From: CBFGRV01 sp965651265 | Lineage (GTDB): Bacteria; Bacteroidota; Rhodothermia; Rhodothermales; VXPQ01 | Assembly (NCBI GenBank): GCA_965651265.1 | Contig: CBFGRV010000044.1 | Location: forward strand, 1-24,642 | Reading direction: 5' to 3' | Length of the DNA: 24,642 bases | Shown: positions 16,493 to 24,214 of the stretch, piece after piece | Position numbering within the stretch: position 1 is the stretch's first letter | How the letters are laid out: each line of letters opens with the position of its first letter | Notes under the pieces: model-generated | The model's database searches: none | Told to the model about the DNA's origin: nothing | The model's input: the letters and a program-made list of their open reading frames with translations, nothing else | Made by a program: the position numbers and the translations under genes

Positions 16493-18676
16493 GTGGACCG
16501 CATGCCGCCTGCCGGCGTATCAGGGCGCGTCACCCAAAATCAGCCGGCTGGAAAGCACGTGGCCAAAACACTTTCCCGGGATCGCATCAAGCACGATATC
16601 CTCCGAGTCCTCAAGCAGAATCGCAACAAGGCCTATCGTCCCAAGCAACTCGCAAAGGAGCTAGGCTACTCGGACAATCGCGACTATCAGGAGTATCTGG
16701 ACGTGCTCAGGGAGCTCGACGAGAAGCGTCTGATTGCGCGGTCCGATGGCGGCCGCTATACCTACAAGCCGCGACCGACGACTATCGAGGGTGTGTTGAA
16801 GGTCAATCCCCAGGGATTCGGGTTCGTGGACGTCGAAGGGCATGACGAAGACATCTACGTCCGCGAGAGCAACATGGGAACGGCGCTCGACGGCGACCGT
16901 GTCCTCGTGGCGCTTGCCATGCCGAAGCGCGGAGATCGACGGCGGGAAGCGGAGGTCCTGGAAGTGCTGGAGCGGAAGAGGACCCGTATCGTCGGCACGT
17001 TTCAGAAGATGGGCCACTTCGCGTTCGTCGTGCCGGACGATAAGCGGGTGACGCAGGACGTCTACATCCCCGAGGAGCACTTTGGGAGCGCCTCCGACGG
17101 CGACAAGGTCGTCGCGTCGATCGACAGATTCGATGACCGCAAAGCCTCCCCGGAGGGCCGCATCCTGGAGGTCATCGGACCGGGGAAGGATGCGAAGGTG
17201 CGCGTGCTCTCGCTTGCGATGAGCATGGACATCCGATCGGGTTTCCCGGATGAGGTCGTGCAGGAGGCCGAGCGCATCCCGGAAGAGATTCCCGAGGAGG
17301 AGCTCCGGCGGCGCGTCGATCTTCGCGACAAGCCGATCTTCACCATCGACCCCGTCGATGCGCAGGATTTCGACGATGCCGTCCACGTGCTGGAATTGCC
17401 AAATGGCCACCTGGAGGTCGGCGTGCACATCGCGGACGTGAGCCACTACGTTCGCCCCGACTCGGCGCTGGACAAAGAGGCGCTGGCGCGCGGGACGAGC
17501 GTATATCTCGTGGACAGGGTCATCCCCATGCTTCCAGAGAAGCTATCCAACAAGGTCTGCTCCCTCCGGCCTGAGGAGGACAAGCTCGGCTTCTCAATCA
17601 TCATGGAAGTCTCGCCGAACGGCTCCGTGAAGGACTTCGAAATCGCCGAGACCGTCATCCGTTCGCAGTACAGATTCACGTACGAACAGGCACAGCAGTT
17701 CATTGAAGGCGGACATCCCGAGCATCCTTTCGCCGAGCACGTCATACGCGCTGCGCGGCTCGCGCGTGAGCTAACCCGCAAGCGGATGCAGTCCGGCTCG
17801 GTGGATTTCGACCTTCCCGAGATTCGAGTCATCCTGGATGATGCCGGCAAGCCCATCGACATCGTCCGGAAGGATCGGCAGGAATCCAATCGGCTGATCG
17901 AAGAGCTGATGTTGCTGGCGAATCGGACCGTCGCAGGGCACATCGGCAAAGCCGATCGCGAGAGGCCGTTCGTCTACCGAATTCACGACAAGCCGGATGC
18001 AGAGCGCATCGCACATCTAGCCGAGTATGTCCGCGCGTTCGGTTATACGCTCAAGCTCTCCGGCGGAAATGTGTCCCCGAAGGATCTGAATGCGCTCTTG
18101 GAACACGTGAAAGGCACGCCGGAGCAGCCCATCATTGAGCAGGCGGCCCTGCGGGCGATGGCCAAGGCCGTCTACTCGACGCAGAATATCGGCCACTACG
18201 GGCTCGGCTTCCGCCACTACACGCATTTCACAAGCCCGATCAGGCGATATCCCGATCTGATCGTGCATCGCCTCCTGAAGGCCTATGCATCGGGCGGCCG
18301 CACGCCGGCCCGGGAACACCTCCAATCAATCGCCGAGCACTGCTCTGAACGCGAGCAGGTCGCTGTCGAGGCCGAGCGCGAATCCATCAAGCTCAAGCAG
18401 GTCGAATACATCCGAGATCGACTTGGGGAGCATTTCGCGGGCGTCGTCAGTGGAGTGACGAAGTTCGGGGTCTTCGTTGAGCTGTCGGACCTGCTCGTCG
18501 AAGGAATGGTGCACGTGCGCGATCTGGACGACGACTACTACGAGTACGACGAACGCACCTACCGTTTGATCGGGCGCGAGACGGGAAAGGCATACCGTCT
18601 CGGCGACCGCGTCGAGGTCCAGGTTGCCGGCGCAAACCTGGAGACGCGGGCCGTCGACTTCATCTTCGTCGACTAG
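16493..18676 (+). CDS. rnr: Ribonuclease R
   Basis: Processive 3'-5' exoribonuclease that degrades structured RNA. In the 727-residue frame, about 28-95 is a winged-helix domain ('DRIKHDILRVLKQN ... YRPKQLAKELGY'). Two cold-shock/OB domains follow at about 97-230 ('GVLKVNPQGFGFVDVEG', 'GTFQKMGHFAFVVPDD'). The RNB domain starts near 270, with its metal-binding aspartates in 'TIDPVDAQDFDDA' (284-296). A C-terminal S1 domain starts near 642 ('GEHFAGVVSGVTKFGVFVEL'). It lacks the long Lys-rich tail of the E. coli enzyme. Three starts are possible: GTG at 16493, ATG at 16502, or GTG at 16559, which has a GGAAAG just upstream and begins right before the winged helix. The last may be the true one. 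It follows the tamB-like stop by only 5 nt (or 71 nt), so co-transcription is likely. Confidence 0.96.
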   Translation: MDRMPPAGVSGRVTQNQPAGKHVAKTLSRDRIKHDILRVLKQNRNKAYRPKQLAKELGYSDNRDYQEYLDVLRELDEKRLIARSDGGRYTYKPRPTTIEGVLKVNPQGFGFVDVEGHDEDIYVRESNMGTALDGDRVLVALAMPKRGDRRREAEVLEVLERKRTRIVGTFQKMGHFAFVVPDDKRVTQDVYIPEEHFGSASDGDKVVASIDRFDDRKASPEGRILEVIGPGKDAKVRVLSLAMSMDIRSGFPDEVVQEAERIPEEIPEEELRRRVDLRDKPIFTIDPVDAQDFDDAVHVLELPNGHLEVGVHIADVSHYVRPDSALDKEALARGTSVYLVDRVIPMLPEKLSNKVCSLRPEEDKLGFSIIMEVSPNGSVKDFEIAETVIRSQYRFTYEQAQQFIEGGHPEHPFAEHVIRAARLARELTRKRMQSGSVDFDLPEIRVILDDAGKPIDIVRKDRQESNRLIEELMLLANRTVAGHIGKADRERPFVYRIHDKPDAERIAHLAEYVRAFGYTLKLSGGNVSPKDLNALLEHVKGTPEQPIIEQAALRAMAKAVYSTQNIGHYGLGFRHYTHFTSPIRRYPDLIVHRLLKAYASGGRTPAREHLQSIAEHCSEREQVAVEAERESIKLKQVEYIRDRLGEHFAGVVSGVTKFGVFVELSDLLVEGMVHVRDLDDDYYEYDERTYRLIGRETGKAYRLGDRVEVQVAGANLETRAVDFIFVD

Positions 18677-18771
18677 TCCGCCGTCTCGGGCCGGGCCCAT
18701 CCGGGCGGCTCCGGCGGTGAGCCCGGTGATCCGGAACCACCTCGCCCGACCGACCCGGTCAGGCGCTCGAT

Positions 18772-20796
18772 TCAGAGCTCGTATGTCGTCACGAAAGCCT
18801 CGGCCGCATAAAACTCCGGCAGGCCCAGCTTGTTGAGAGCCTGTGCCGTGTTCGTGTTGCGGTCGCGAGCGCGCTGCCAGAATTCCCGCTCGTCATACGC
18901 ACCGGGAAACATGGCACGGTCCTTCTGGCTCTCGTGCTTGTAGATGGCTTCGACTTTCCGGTCGAGATCGGCCTTCGACATCGGGAGGAACACGTCCGCT
19001 CTGTGAATCTCCCATTCCTGCCAGGCGCCACGGTACAGCCAGACGAGCGGACGGCGGAAACCTTCGCTTCCATTGGAGGCATGACCGTCGGTATCCGGGG
19101 CTTCCGCCTCGGCATCGTATTCGACGGGTGTTTCGTGACTCATCTCCTCGACGTGGCGCTTGTTGTATTCCTTGAGTGCCAGGCCGATCGCCTGATAACA
19201 CATTCGATGCGTACCGTGAGGATCAGAGAGGTCGCCCGCAACGAAGACATGCTCAGGCCGGAGCTCTTCGAGTAAATCCAACACCACTTTGACATCGGCA
19301 TCTCCGATCGGGTCTTTTCGGACGCGTCCGGTTTTGTAGAAGGGCATATCGAGGAAACGCGCATTCTCGGCACCCAGGCCCATCACCTCGAGCCCCTCGA
19401 TGGCCTCCGCATAGCGAATGAATGCCTTGATACCCTGAATCTCCTTCGTGTCCACTTCACCCGGCCGCTTGCGTTCGAGAAACTCGAGGATGCGCTCACG
19501 GCTGGCATTGAGATCCTGCATCGCCTTCTTGGAGAGCCCGAGCACGCCCTGGCTTAGCTCCAGGAATCGCATATACCGCCGCACGTCGGCATCGAAGACG
19601 GCCACCGATCCGTTCGTCATGTAGGCAACGGTCACGTGGTTGCCATTCGCGACGAGCTTGTCGAGCATCCCTCCCATCGAGATCACGTCATCGTCCGGGT
19701 GTGGACTAAACAAGACGACGGTCTTGTTCTTGATGAGGCCGTCACGATACGTCACGCGACGGCGCAGATCCTCGAACACCGTCCGGCAGAGATTGTCGAC
19801 GTTGTCGTAGGCATAGACGAGATCATGGAGGTGGTTTCTGTAAAAATCCGCCTCTTCCAGCGTCATGATGGCCTTGCCGAGCTTCTCGGAGAGCCAGATG
19901 ACGGCGCGCTTCGCCATCAACGGGTCCCACTCGACCTGCTTGACGAGCCACGGTGTCTTCTCGCGCGTCAGCTCGCCGGCTGCGGCCCTATCCAGATAGA
20001 ACGTCGCATTTCGGTGCCGCTGGAGGTAGGTAGCCGTGACTCTTCGATTGGGCTCCTCTTCCACGGCCTTCTTGATGATCGGTGCCTTGTGCTCACCGGT
20101 AGCCAGAAGGATCACCTCGCGCGCATCGAGGATGGTGCCCACTCCCATTGTGATGGCCTGGCGGGGCACGTTTTCTTCGCCAAAGAAATCGCTGGCCGCA
20201 TCCTTTCGTGTTATTTCATCGAGCACGATGAGCCGCGTTCGTGTGTCTGGGCCCGAGCCCGGCTCGTTGAAACCGATGTGGCCACTTCGACCAATGCCGA
20301 GCAGCACGAGATCGAGTCCTCCCGCCTTCTCGATTTCGTGCTCGTACAGGTGGCAGTAGGCCTCCACCTCGTCCAGCGGGATGTCTCCCCGCAACATATG
20401 GACGTTTCTCTCGGGGATGTTGATGTGATCGAAGAAGTTCTCCCGCATGAACCGGTGGTAGCTCTGCAGGCTGTCCGGCTGCATCGGGTAGTATTCGTCG
20501 ATGTTGAACGTGATGACTCCTGAGAAATCGAGCCCCTCGTTTCGATGCATCTGGATCAGCACCTGGTAGACGCCAATGGGCGTCGAACCGGTCGGCAAGC
20601 CGAGGACGACGTGCTGCCCGACGGTCTTTCCCTCCTCGATCAGGCCGGCGATACGTTTCGCGACCTGCTTTGACATGGTTGCCGGATCGTCGAAGATCAA
20701 AACCGGTACGCGCTCGAGCTGCGTTCCGGGGGCGGTGGAGCGAACCGTATGACTCCCGATCTCAGGGATGACCGTCCGCTCAACATAGTTGTTCAT
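18772..20796 (-). CDS. nagB-like: Fused glucosamine-6-phosphate deaminase-like / PIG-L (LmbE) deacetylase-like protein
   Basis: The 674-residue product joins two domains. Residues about 30-290 are NagB-like: 'LGLPTGSTPIGVY' (65-77), 'FNIDEYYPM' with Asp100, and 'GIGRSGHIGFNEPGS' (167-181) with His173 and Glu178. Residues about 357-600 are PIG-L/LmbE-like: the metal-binding 'SPHPDDDVISMGG' (364-376) and 'DPHGTH' (525-530). Together they suggest N-deacetylation and deamination of an amino-sugar phosphate, or a related sugar reaction. This two-domain form is known in Bacteroidota relatives. The residue normally Asp in the deaminase motif (E. coli Asp141, from 'DGHIAFNEP') is Ser171 here, so classical NagB activity is doubtful. 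An acidic linker of about 20 residues at 558-578 interrupts the second domain. It lies 27 bp after hemL on the same strand and may be its last co-transcribed gene. Confidence 0.92.
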   Translation of the reverse strand: MNNYVERTVIPEIGSHTVRSTAPGTQLERVPVLIFDDPATMSKQVAKRIAGLIEEGKTVGQHVVLGLPTGSTPIGVYQVLIQMHRNEGLDFSGVITFNIDEYYPMQPDSLQSYHRFMRENFFDHINIPERNVHMLRGDIPLDEVEAYCHLYEHEIEKAGGLDLVLLGIGRSGHIGFNEPGSGPDTRTRLIVLDEITRKDAASDFFGEENVPRQAITMGVGTILDAREVILLATGEHKAPIIKKAVEEEPNRRVTATYLQRHRNATFYLDRAAAGELTREKTPWLVKQVEWDPLMAKRAVIWLSEKLGKAIMTLEEADFYRNHLHDLVYAYDNVDNLCRTVFEDLRRRVTYRDGLIKNKTVVLFSPHPDDDVISMGGMLDKLVANGNHVTVAYMTNGSVAVFDADVRRYMRFLELSQGVLGLSKKAMQDLNASRERILEFLERKRPGEVDTKEIQGIKAFIRYAEAIEGLEVMGLGAENARFLDMPFYKTGRVRKDPIGDADVKVVLDLLEELRPEHVFVAGDLSDPHGTHRMCYQAIGLALKEYNKRHVEEMSHETPVEYDAEAEAPDTDGHASNGSEGFRRPLVWLYRGAWQEWEIHRADVFLPMSKADLDRKVEAIYKHESQKDRAMFPGAYDEREFWQRARDRNTNTAQALNKLGLPEFYAAEAFVTTYEL

Positions 20797-20823
20797 GATG
20801 GAGGTGTAAGTCGCTTGTAGGGT

Positions 20824-22155
20824 TCAGGGTGCAGACATCTGATGGACTTCTTCGAGCGATTCTCGCTGGGCCTCTAGAGTCCTATCAATTTCGTCATCGC
20901 CATGCGCGGCGGACACGAAGTACGCCTCGAACTGGGACGGAGCCAGATAGATACCTCGCCTGAGCATAGCATGGAAGTACCGGGCGTACAACTCGGTGTT
21001 GCAGGTAGTCGCGCCTCCGTAATCCATAACGCGATCGGATGTGAAGAACAGCGTGCCCATGGATCCGACCTGCGTCACGTAGTAGTCAAGCCCAAGTTCC
21101 GCGAGGCTCTTCTGCGTGCCATCAGCGAGGCGACGGCTGCTGCGCTCGAGTCGCTCGTAAATGTCGGATTCGTCGCGGAGCCGTTTGAGCACAGCAAACC
21201 CTGCAGCCATCGCAATCGGGTTGCCGGAGAGCGTGCCGGCCTGGTAGACGGGGCCATCAGGAGAAAGTTGATCCATTAGCTCACGCCGGCCTCCATACGC
21301 GCCAACCGGCAAGCCCCCGCCTACGATCTTGCCCAGTGTAGTAAGGTCGGGTGTGACCCCGTAGAGCCTCTGCGCGCCCCCGCGAGCGACGCGAAAGCCC
21401 GTCATCACCTCGTCGAATATAAGGATGATCCCCTTCTCATCGCAGATCTTTCGCAGTCCCTCCAGGAAGCCCGGTTCGGGAGGTACACAACCCATATTTC
21501 CCGCCACCGGCTCGATGATGATGCACGCCACCTCGTCCTCGTTCTCGGCAACCAGATTGCGCACGTTTTCGAGATCATTGTATCGCGCGATGAGGGTGTC
21601 ACGTGCCGTGCCGGTGGTCACGCCGGGGGAGTTGGGGCGACCGAACGTGGTGGCGCCGCTCCCTGCTGCGATCAAGAAGAAGTCAGCATGGCCGTGATAG
21701 TTGCCTTCAAATTTGATGACCTTCTCGCGGCCCGTCGCTCCGCGCGCCAATCGGACGGCGCTCATCGTCGCCTCCGTCCCTGAGTTGACCATCCGAACTG
21801 ACTCTATGGAGGGCACGAGCTCACAGATGAGTTCGGCGACTTCAACCTCGAGCCGCGTAGGGGCACCGAAAGAGGTCGACGACGCCGTCGCCTCCCTGAC
21901 GGCTTCCACGACATCGGGATGCGCATGACCCAACAGCATGGGACCCCAGGATCCCACATAGTCGATATATCGGTTGCCGTCTTCGTCCTCGAGGTAGGCT
22001 CCTTCGGCTCGTCGGATGAATACCGGCGTGCCGCCGACGCTCTTGAAAGCCCGGACCGGCGAATTTACACCGCCCGGAATGACGCGGCGAGCGCGCTCGA
22101 ACAGTTCGATGCTCGTCTGCAGGTTAGCGGGGTGAAGATGCTGCGCATTCGCCAT
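20824..22155 (-). CDS. hemL: Glutamate-1-semialdehyde 2,1-aminomutase
   Basis: PLP enzyme converting glutamate-1-semialdehyde to 5-aminolevulinate, the last step of the C5 route into heme. The 443 residues are near the usual 425-435. The PLP lysine fits Lys276 in 'TTLGKIVGGGLPVGAYGG', with 'FDEVMTGFRVA' upstream (247-257). The HemL-specific 'IPGGVNSPVRAF' near the N-terminus and 'NSGTEATMSAVRLARG' (124-139) separate it from other class III aminotransferases such as 4-aminobutyrate transaminase. Its ATG follows the methyltransferase stop by 4 nt, so translation is probably coupled. hemA (glutamyl-tRNA reductase), needed to supply its substrate, is not in the window. Confidence 0.98.
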   Translation of the reverse strand: MANAQHLHPANLQTSIELFERARRVIPGGVNSPVRAFKSVGGTPVFIRRAEGAYLEDEDGNRYIDYVGSWGPMLLGHAHPDVVEAVREATASSTSFGAPTRLEVEVAELICELVPSIESVRMVNSGTEATMSAVRLARGATGREKVIKFEGNYHGHADFFLIAAGSGATTFGRPNSPGVTTGTARDTLIARYNDLENVRNLVAENEDEVACIIIEPVAGNMGCVPPEPGFLEGLRKICDEKGIILIFDEVMTGFRVARGGAQRLYGVTPDLTTLGKIVGGGLPVGAYGGRRELMDQLSPDGPVYQAGTLSGNPIAMAAGFAVLKRLRDESDIYERLERSSRRLADGTQKSLAELGLDYYVTQVGSMGTLFFTSDRVMDYGGATTCNTELYARYFHAMLRRGIYLAPSQFEAYFVSAAHGDDEIDRTLEAQRESLEEVHQMSAP

Positions 22156-22159
22156 AATT

Positions 22160-22747
22160 CTAGAGCGACGTACCAGGTTCTACGCGACGATAAATGGCCT
22201 GAAGGACCCGCTCTCCGTCCTGCGATTGAATAGAGGGAGGCTCCGCTACAACGTAGCCGGCTTCTGTCAAGAGCTCGTCGAGGGTCCGGGACGTGAATGA
22301 AGGCTCCAGCCCGCTATCCCCGGCATATCCTCGCCGGGAGTCATCTATGATCTGCTCGGGCAGTGCGGGCGCCGTGACAAAGATCCATCCTCCGGGGCGC
22401 AGTACACGGCGCGCCTCCTCCAGGACGTCGACCATCGCATCGCGGCTCTCGAGTCGTTCGAGGACACCGACCGCCGCGATCCAGTCGAAGAAGTCGTCCG
22501 GAAAGCCGAGGGCCGCGAGCTCAGACACCACCACGCGCTTTGCGGCCTGCTCCGGATCTAGATGTTCGGAGAGGGCGCCTCGCACCTCATCAACAGCCCC
22601 AGGGTTGGTATCGCACGCATATACGTCGAACCCGAGTCGAACGAGCGCTTCAACCAGGCCACTGAGGCCGCAGCCCAGATCCAGAATTCGGCTACCGATG
22701 GGGACGGCCGCAAGTGTGCGAAGAAGATGTTCAACGGACTGGGACAT
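22160..22747 (-). CDS. Class I SAM-dependent methyltransferase, substrate unknown
   Basis: The 195-residue product contains a compact Rossmann methyltransferase. Motif I 'ILDLGCGLSG' is at 21-30, the acidic end of strand 2 is in 'FDVYACDTNPGAV', a motif II-like segment follows ('FPDDFFDWIAAVGVLERLE'), and then 'EARRVLRPGGWIFVTAPAL'. This is the Methyltransf_11/UbiG-like type. Substrate cannot be told; no lid or metal site is evident. The ORF is open upstream to 22900, but that extension would read through a terminator and the end of hemH. The ATG at 22745-22747 is preceded by AGGA at good spacing (mRNA GCAGGACC-ATG), which settles the start. The stop is 4 nt before hemL, suggesting a role tied to heme or tetrapyrrole metabolism, but adjacency is the only evidence. 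Confidence 0.85.
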   Translation of the reverse strand: MSQSVEHLLRTLAAVPIGSRILDLGCGLSGLVEALVRLGFDVYACDTNPGAVDEVRGALSEHLDPEQAAKRVVVSELAALGFPDDFFDWIAAVGVLERLESRDAMVDVLEEARRVLRPGGWIFVTAPALPEQIIDDSRRGYAGDSGLEPSFTSRTLDELLTEAGYVVAEPPSIQSQDGERVLQAIYRRVEPGTSL

Positions 22748-22755
22748 GGTCCTGC

Positions 22756-22789
22756 AAAAAAGGCTTCCTCGTTCTAATCGGAAGCCTTT
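22756..22789 (-). terminator. Intrinsic terminator between hemH and the methyltransferase gene
   Basis: On the minus strand AAAGGCTTCC pairs with GGAAGCCTTT (plus positions 22780-22789 with 22759-22768) around an 11-nt loop. The transcript then continues into six Us counted from the distal stem (22756-22761). It begins 20 nt after the hemH stop and ends 8 nt before the methyltransferase ATG, so there is no room for a promoter between it and that gene. Confidence 0.85.
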
Positions 22790-22809
22790 CACGGGATGCA
22801 TCGCGCTTT

Positions 22810-24111
22810 CTATCTCGCCTGCCGTTCGGGAGGAATGGGGCGTGTTTCCGTTTGCGCATCGGGGATGTCCCAACGGCGCGCTTCGATAATGAACTCGCAC
22901 TGGTGACAGCGCGTGCTGCGCTCCGACGGATTATACTGCGGCATTGACCGAAGGGGTCGCAGCGGGTACGTGCGGCCCGACGGCACGCCATCTCCGGAGG
23001 AGCTCACGCGCCCTACACCGCGTGGGAGCACGAGCTGGCATATCGTGGCCTCGGCCAGCGCCTCGATGAAAAGCGGATGGCAATTTAGCCCGGAGGTTAC
23101 TTCAAAATGCTTCAGGCCATCCTCCTCCGCGATCGCGCGCAGCTCAACATCGAGCTCATAGGCCGTTTCGATGTGATCGGATACGAAGGCGATCGGAACT
23201 ACGACGAGTCCCGCAACCCCCTGGCTGACCAATTCGCGCACCTTCGACACCGTCGACGGCGTGAGCCATTCCATCGGCCCTACCTTACTCTGGAAGGAGA
23301 CGTGGAAGGGATAATCGAATCCGCGCTGCGCCATCACGCGCTCGACCGTCGAGTGGATCAGGCAGCAGTACGGATCACGCCGCTCCTTCATCTCCTTCAG
23401 GGGCGTGCCATGAGCGCTGAAGAGTAAATGCACCCTGGAGCGCATCTCCTTCGGAAAGCGCTGGATGGCCTCATCGATGCGTTCCGATACGGCCTGGACG
23501 TACTTCGGATTGGTGCTGTACTCGAAAACGTAGGTGGTGTCCCAGCGAGGAATCTCGCCCTCCTCCTGGAGAGCATACCAATAGATCAAACCGGAGCCCG
23601 TGGTCGTCTTCGAGTAGTGCGGGTAGAGCGGCAGCAGCACCACCTTGTTGATGCCATCCTGCCTCATCTGCTCGGCAGCTTCTTCGCTAAAGGGATGCCA
23701 GTACCGCATGGCGATGTACGTCTTGAACTCAACGCCCGCCTCTTCGCCGAATTCGCGCATGAGATACTTCTCGAGCGCCGCCGCCTGCTCGCGCGTGAGC
23801 CGATTGAGGGGGGACCCACCCCCGATCACCTCGTAGTCCTTGCGCACATGTTGAGAGCGCCGAGAAGCGATCAGACGGCACAGCCAGTGGCGCAGGATTC
23901 CGCCAACCGGAATGTCGATGATGGCGGGATCCATGAAAAGATTGTAGAGGAACGGTGCCACATCATCGCCACGGTCCGGTCCTCCAAGATTCATCAACAC
24001 CACACCGACACGATCGCCCTCTTGCAGGACGAGCGACTCGGACGAGAAATACTCGCCCGTGACGAGCCTATCGTCGTACGTATACTTCTTGAGGAACTGG
24101 CGGGGTGTCAT
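22810..24111 (-). CDS. hemH: Ferrochelatase with C-terminal extension
   Basis: Inserts iron into a porphyrin as a late or terminal heme step. The ORF from the ATG at 24109-24111 gives 433 residues, against about 310-370 for most bacterial forms. 'VGVVLMNLGGPD' (35-46) opens the fold. The catalytic His fits His234 in 'FSAHGTP' and the catalytic Glu is Glu315 in 'FVSDHIETAYELD'. 'GGGSPLNRLTREQA' and 'LPLYPHYSKTTTGS' are also typical. About 60 residues after 'NCHPLFIEALAE' (343-354) are extra and contain 'CHQC' at 402-405, followed by a basic, Pro-rich tail. An upstream extension to 24321 would overlap hemF and looks non-coding. It follows hemF on the same strand and ends 20 nt before a terminator. 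Confidence 0.95.
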   Translation of the reverse strand: MTPRQFLKKYTYDDRLVTGEYFSSESLVLQEGDRVGVVLMNLGGPDRGDDVAPFLYNLFMDPAIIDIPVGGILRHWLCRLIASRRSQHVRKDYEVIGGGSPLNRLTREQAAALEKYLMREFGEEAGVEFKTYIAMRYWHPFSEEAAEQMRQDGINKVVLLPLYPHYSKTTTGSGLIYWYALQEEGEIPRWDTTYVFEYSTNPKYVQAVSERIDEAIQRFPKEMRSRVHLLFSAHGTPLKEMKERRDPYCCLIHSTVERVMAQRGFDYPFHVSFQSKVGPMEWLTPSTVSKVRELVSQGVAGLVVVPIAFVSDHIETAYELDVELRAIAEEDGLKHFEVTSGLNCHPLFIEALAEATICQLVLPRGVGRVSSSGDGVPSGRTYPLRPLRSMPQYNPSERSTRCHQCEFIIEARRWDIPDAQTETRPIPPERQAR

Positions 24112-24214
24112 TCCAGGTGAACCTCTGAGGGAAGTCGGCGGCTTCACTTCCTTCTTCCGAAAACACAGCCGGCAGTTCCTCGAGATCGTTGAACTTTCTT
24201 CTAACTCCCGGCAT
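24068..24214 (-). CDS. Possible 48-residue ORF bridging hemF and hemH
   Basis: An ATG at 24212-24214 overlaps the end of hemF by 14 nt. The ORF crosses the 89-bp spacer and ends 44 nt inside hemH in another frame. The product ('MPGVRRKFNDLEELPAVFSE...' ending 'PQEVYVRR') is acidic in the middle and has a protein-like composition, unlike most shadow ORFs here. No family is recognised. It may simply be chance reading of the spacer. Confidence 0.25.
   Translation of the reverse strand: MPGVRRKFNDLEELPAVFSEEGSEAADFPQRFTWNDTPPVPQEVYVRR

Noticed and set aside
18677..18771. GC-rich inverted repeats between rnr and the nagB-lmbE gene as a terminator
   Set aside because: Only 4-5 bp stems (for example GACC/GGTC at 18748-18760) and no T tract on either strand.
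22748..22900. N-terminal extension of the methyltransferase to 22900
   Set aside because: It would cross the hemH 3' end and the intrinsic terminator, and the internal ATG at 22745-22747 has its own Shine-Dalgarno.
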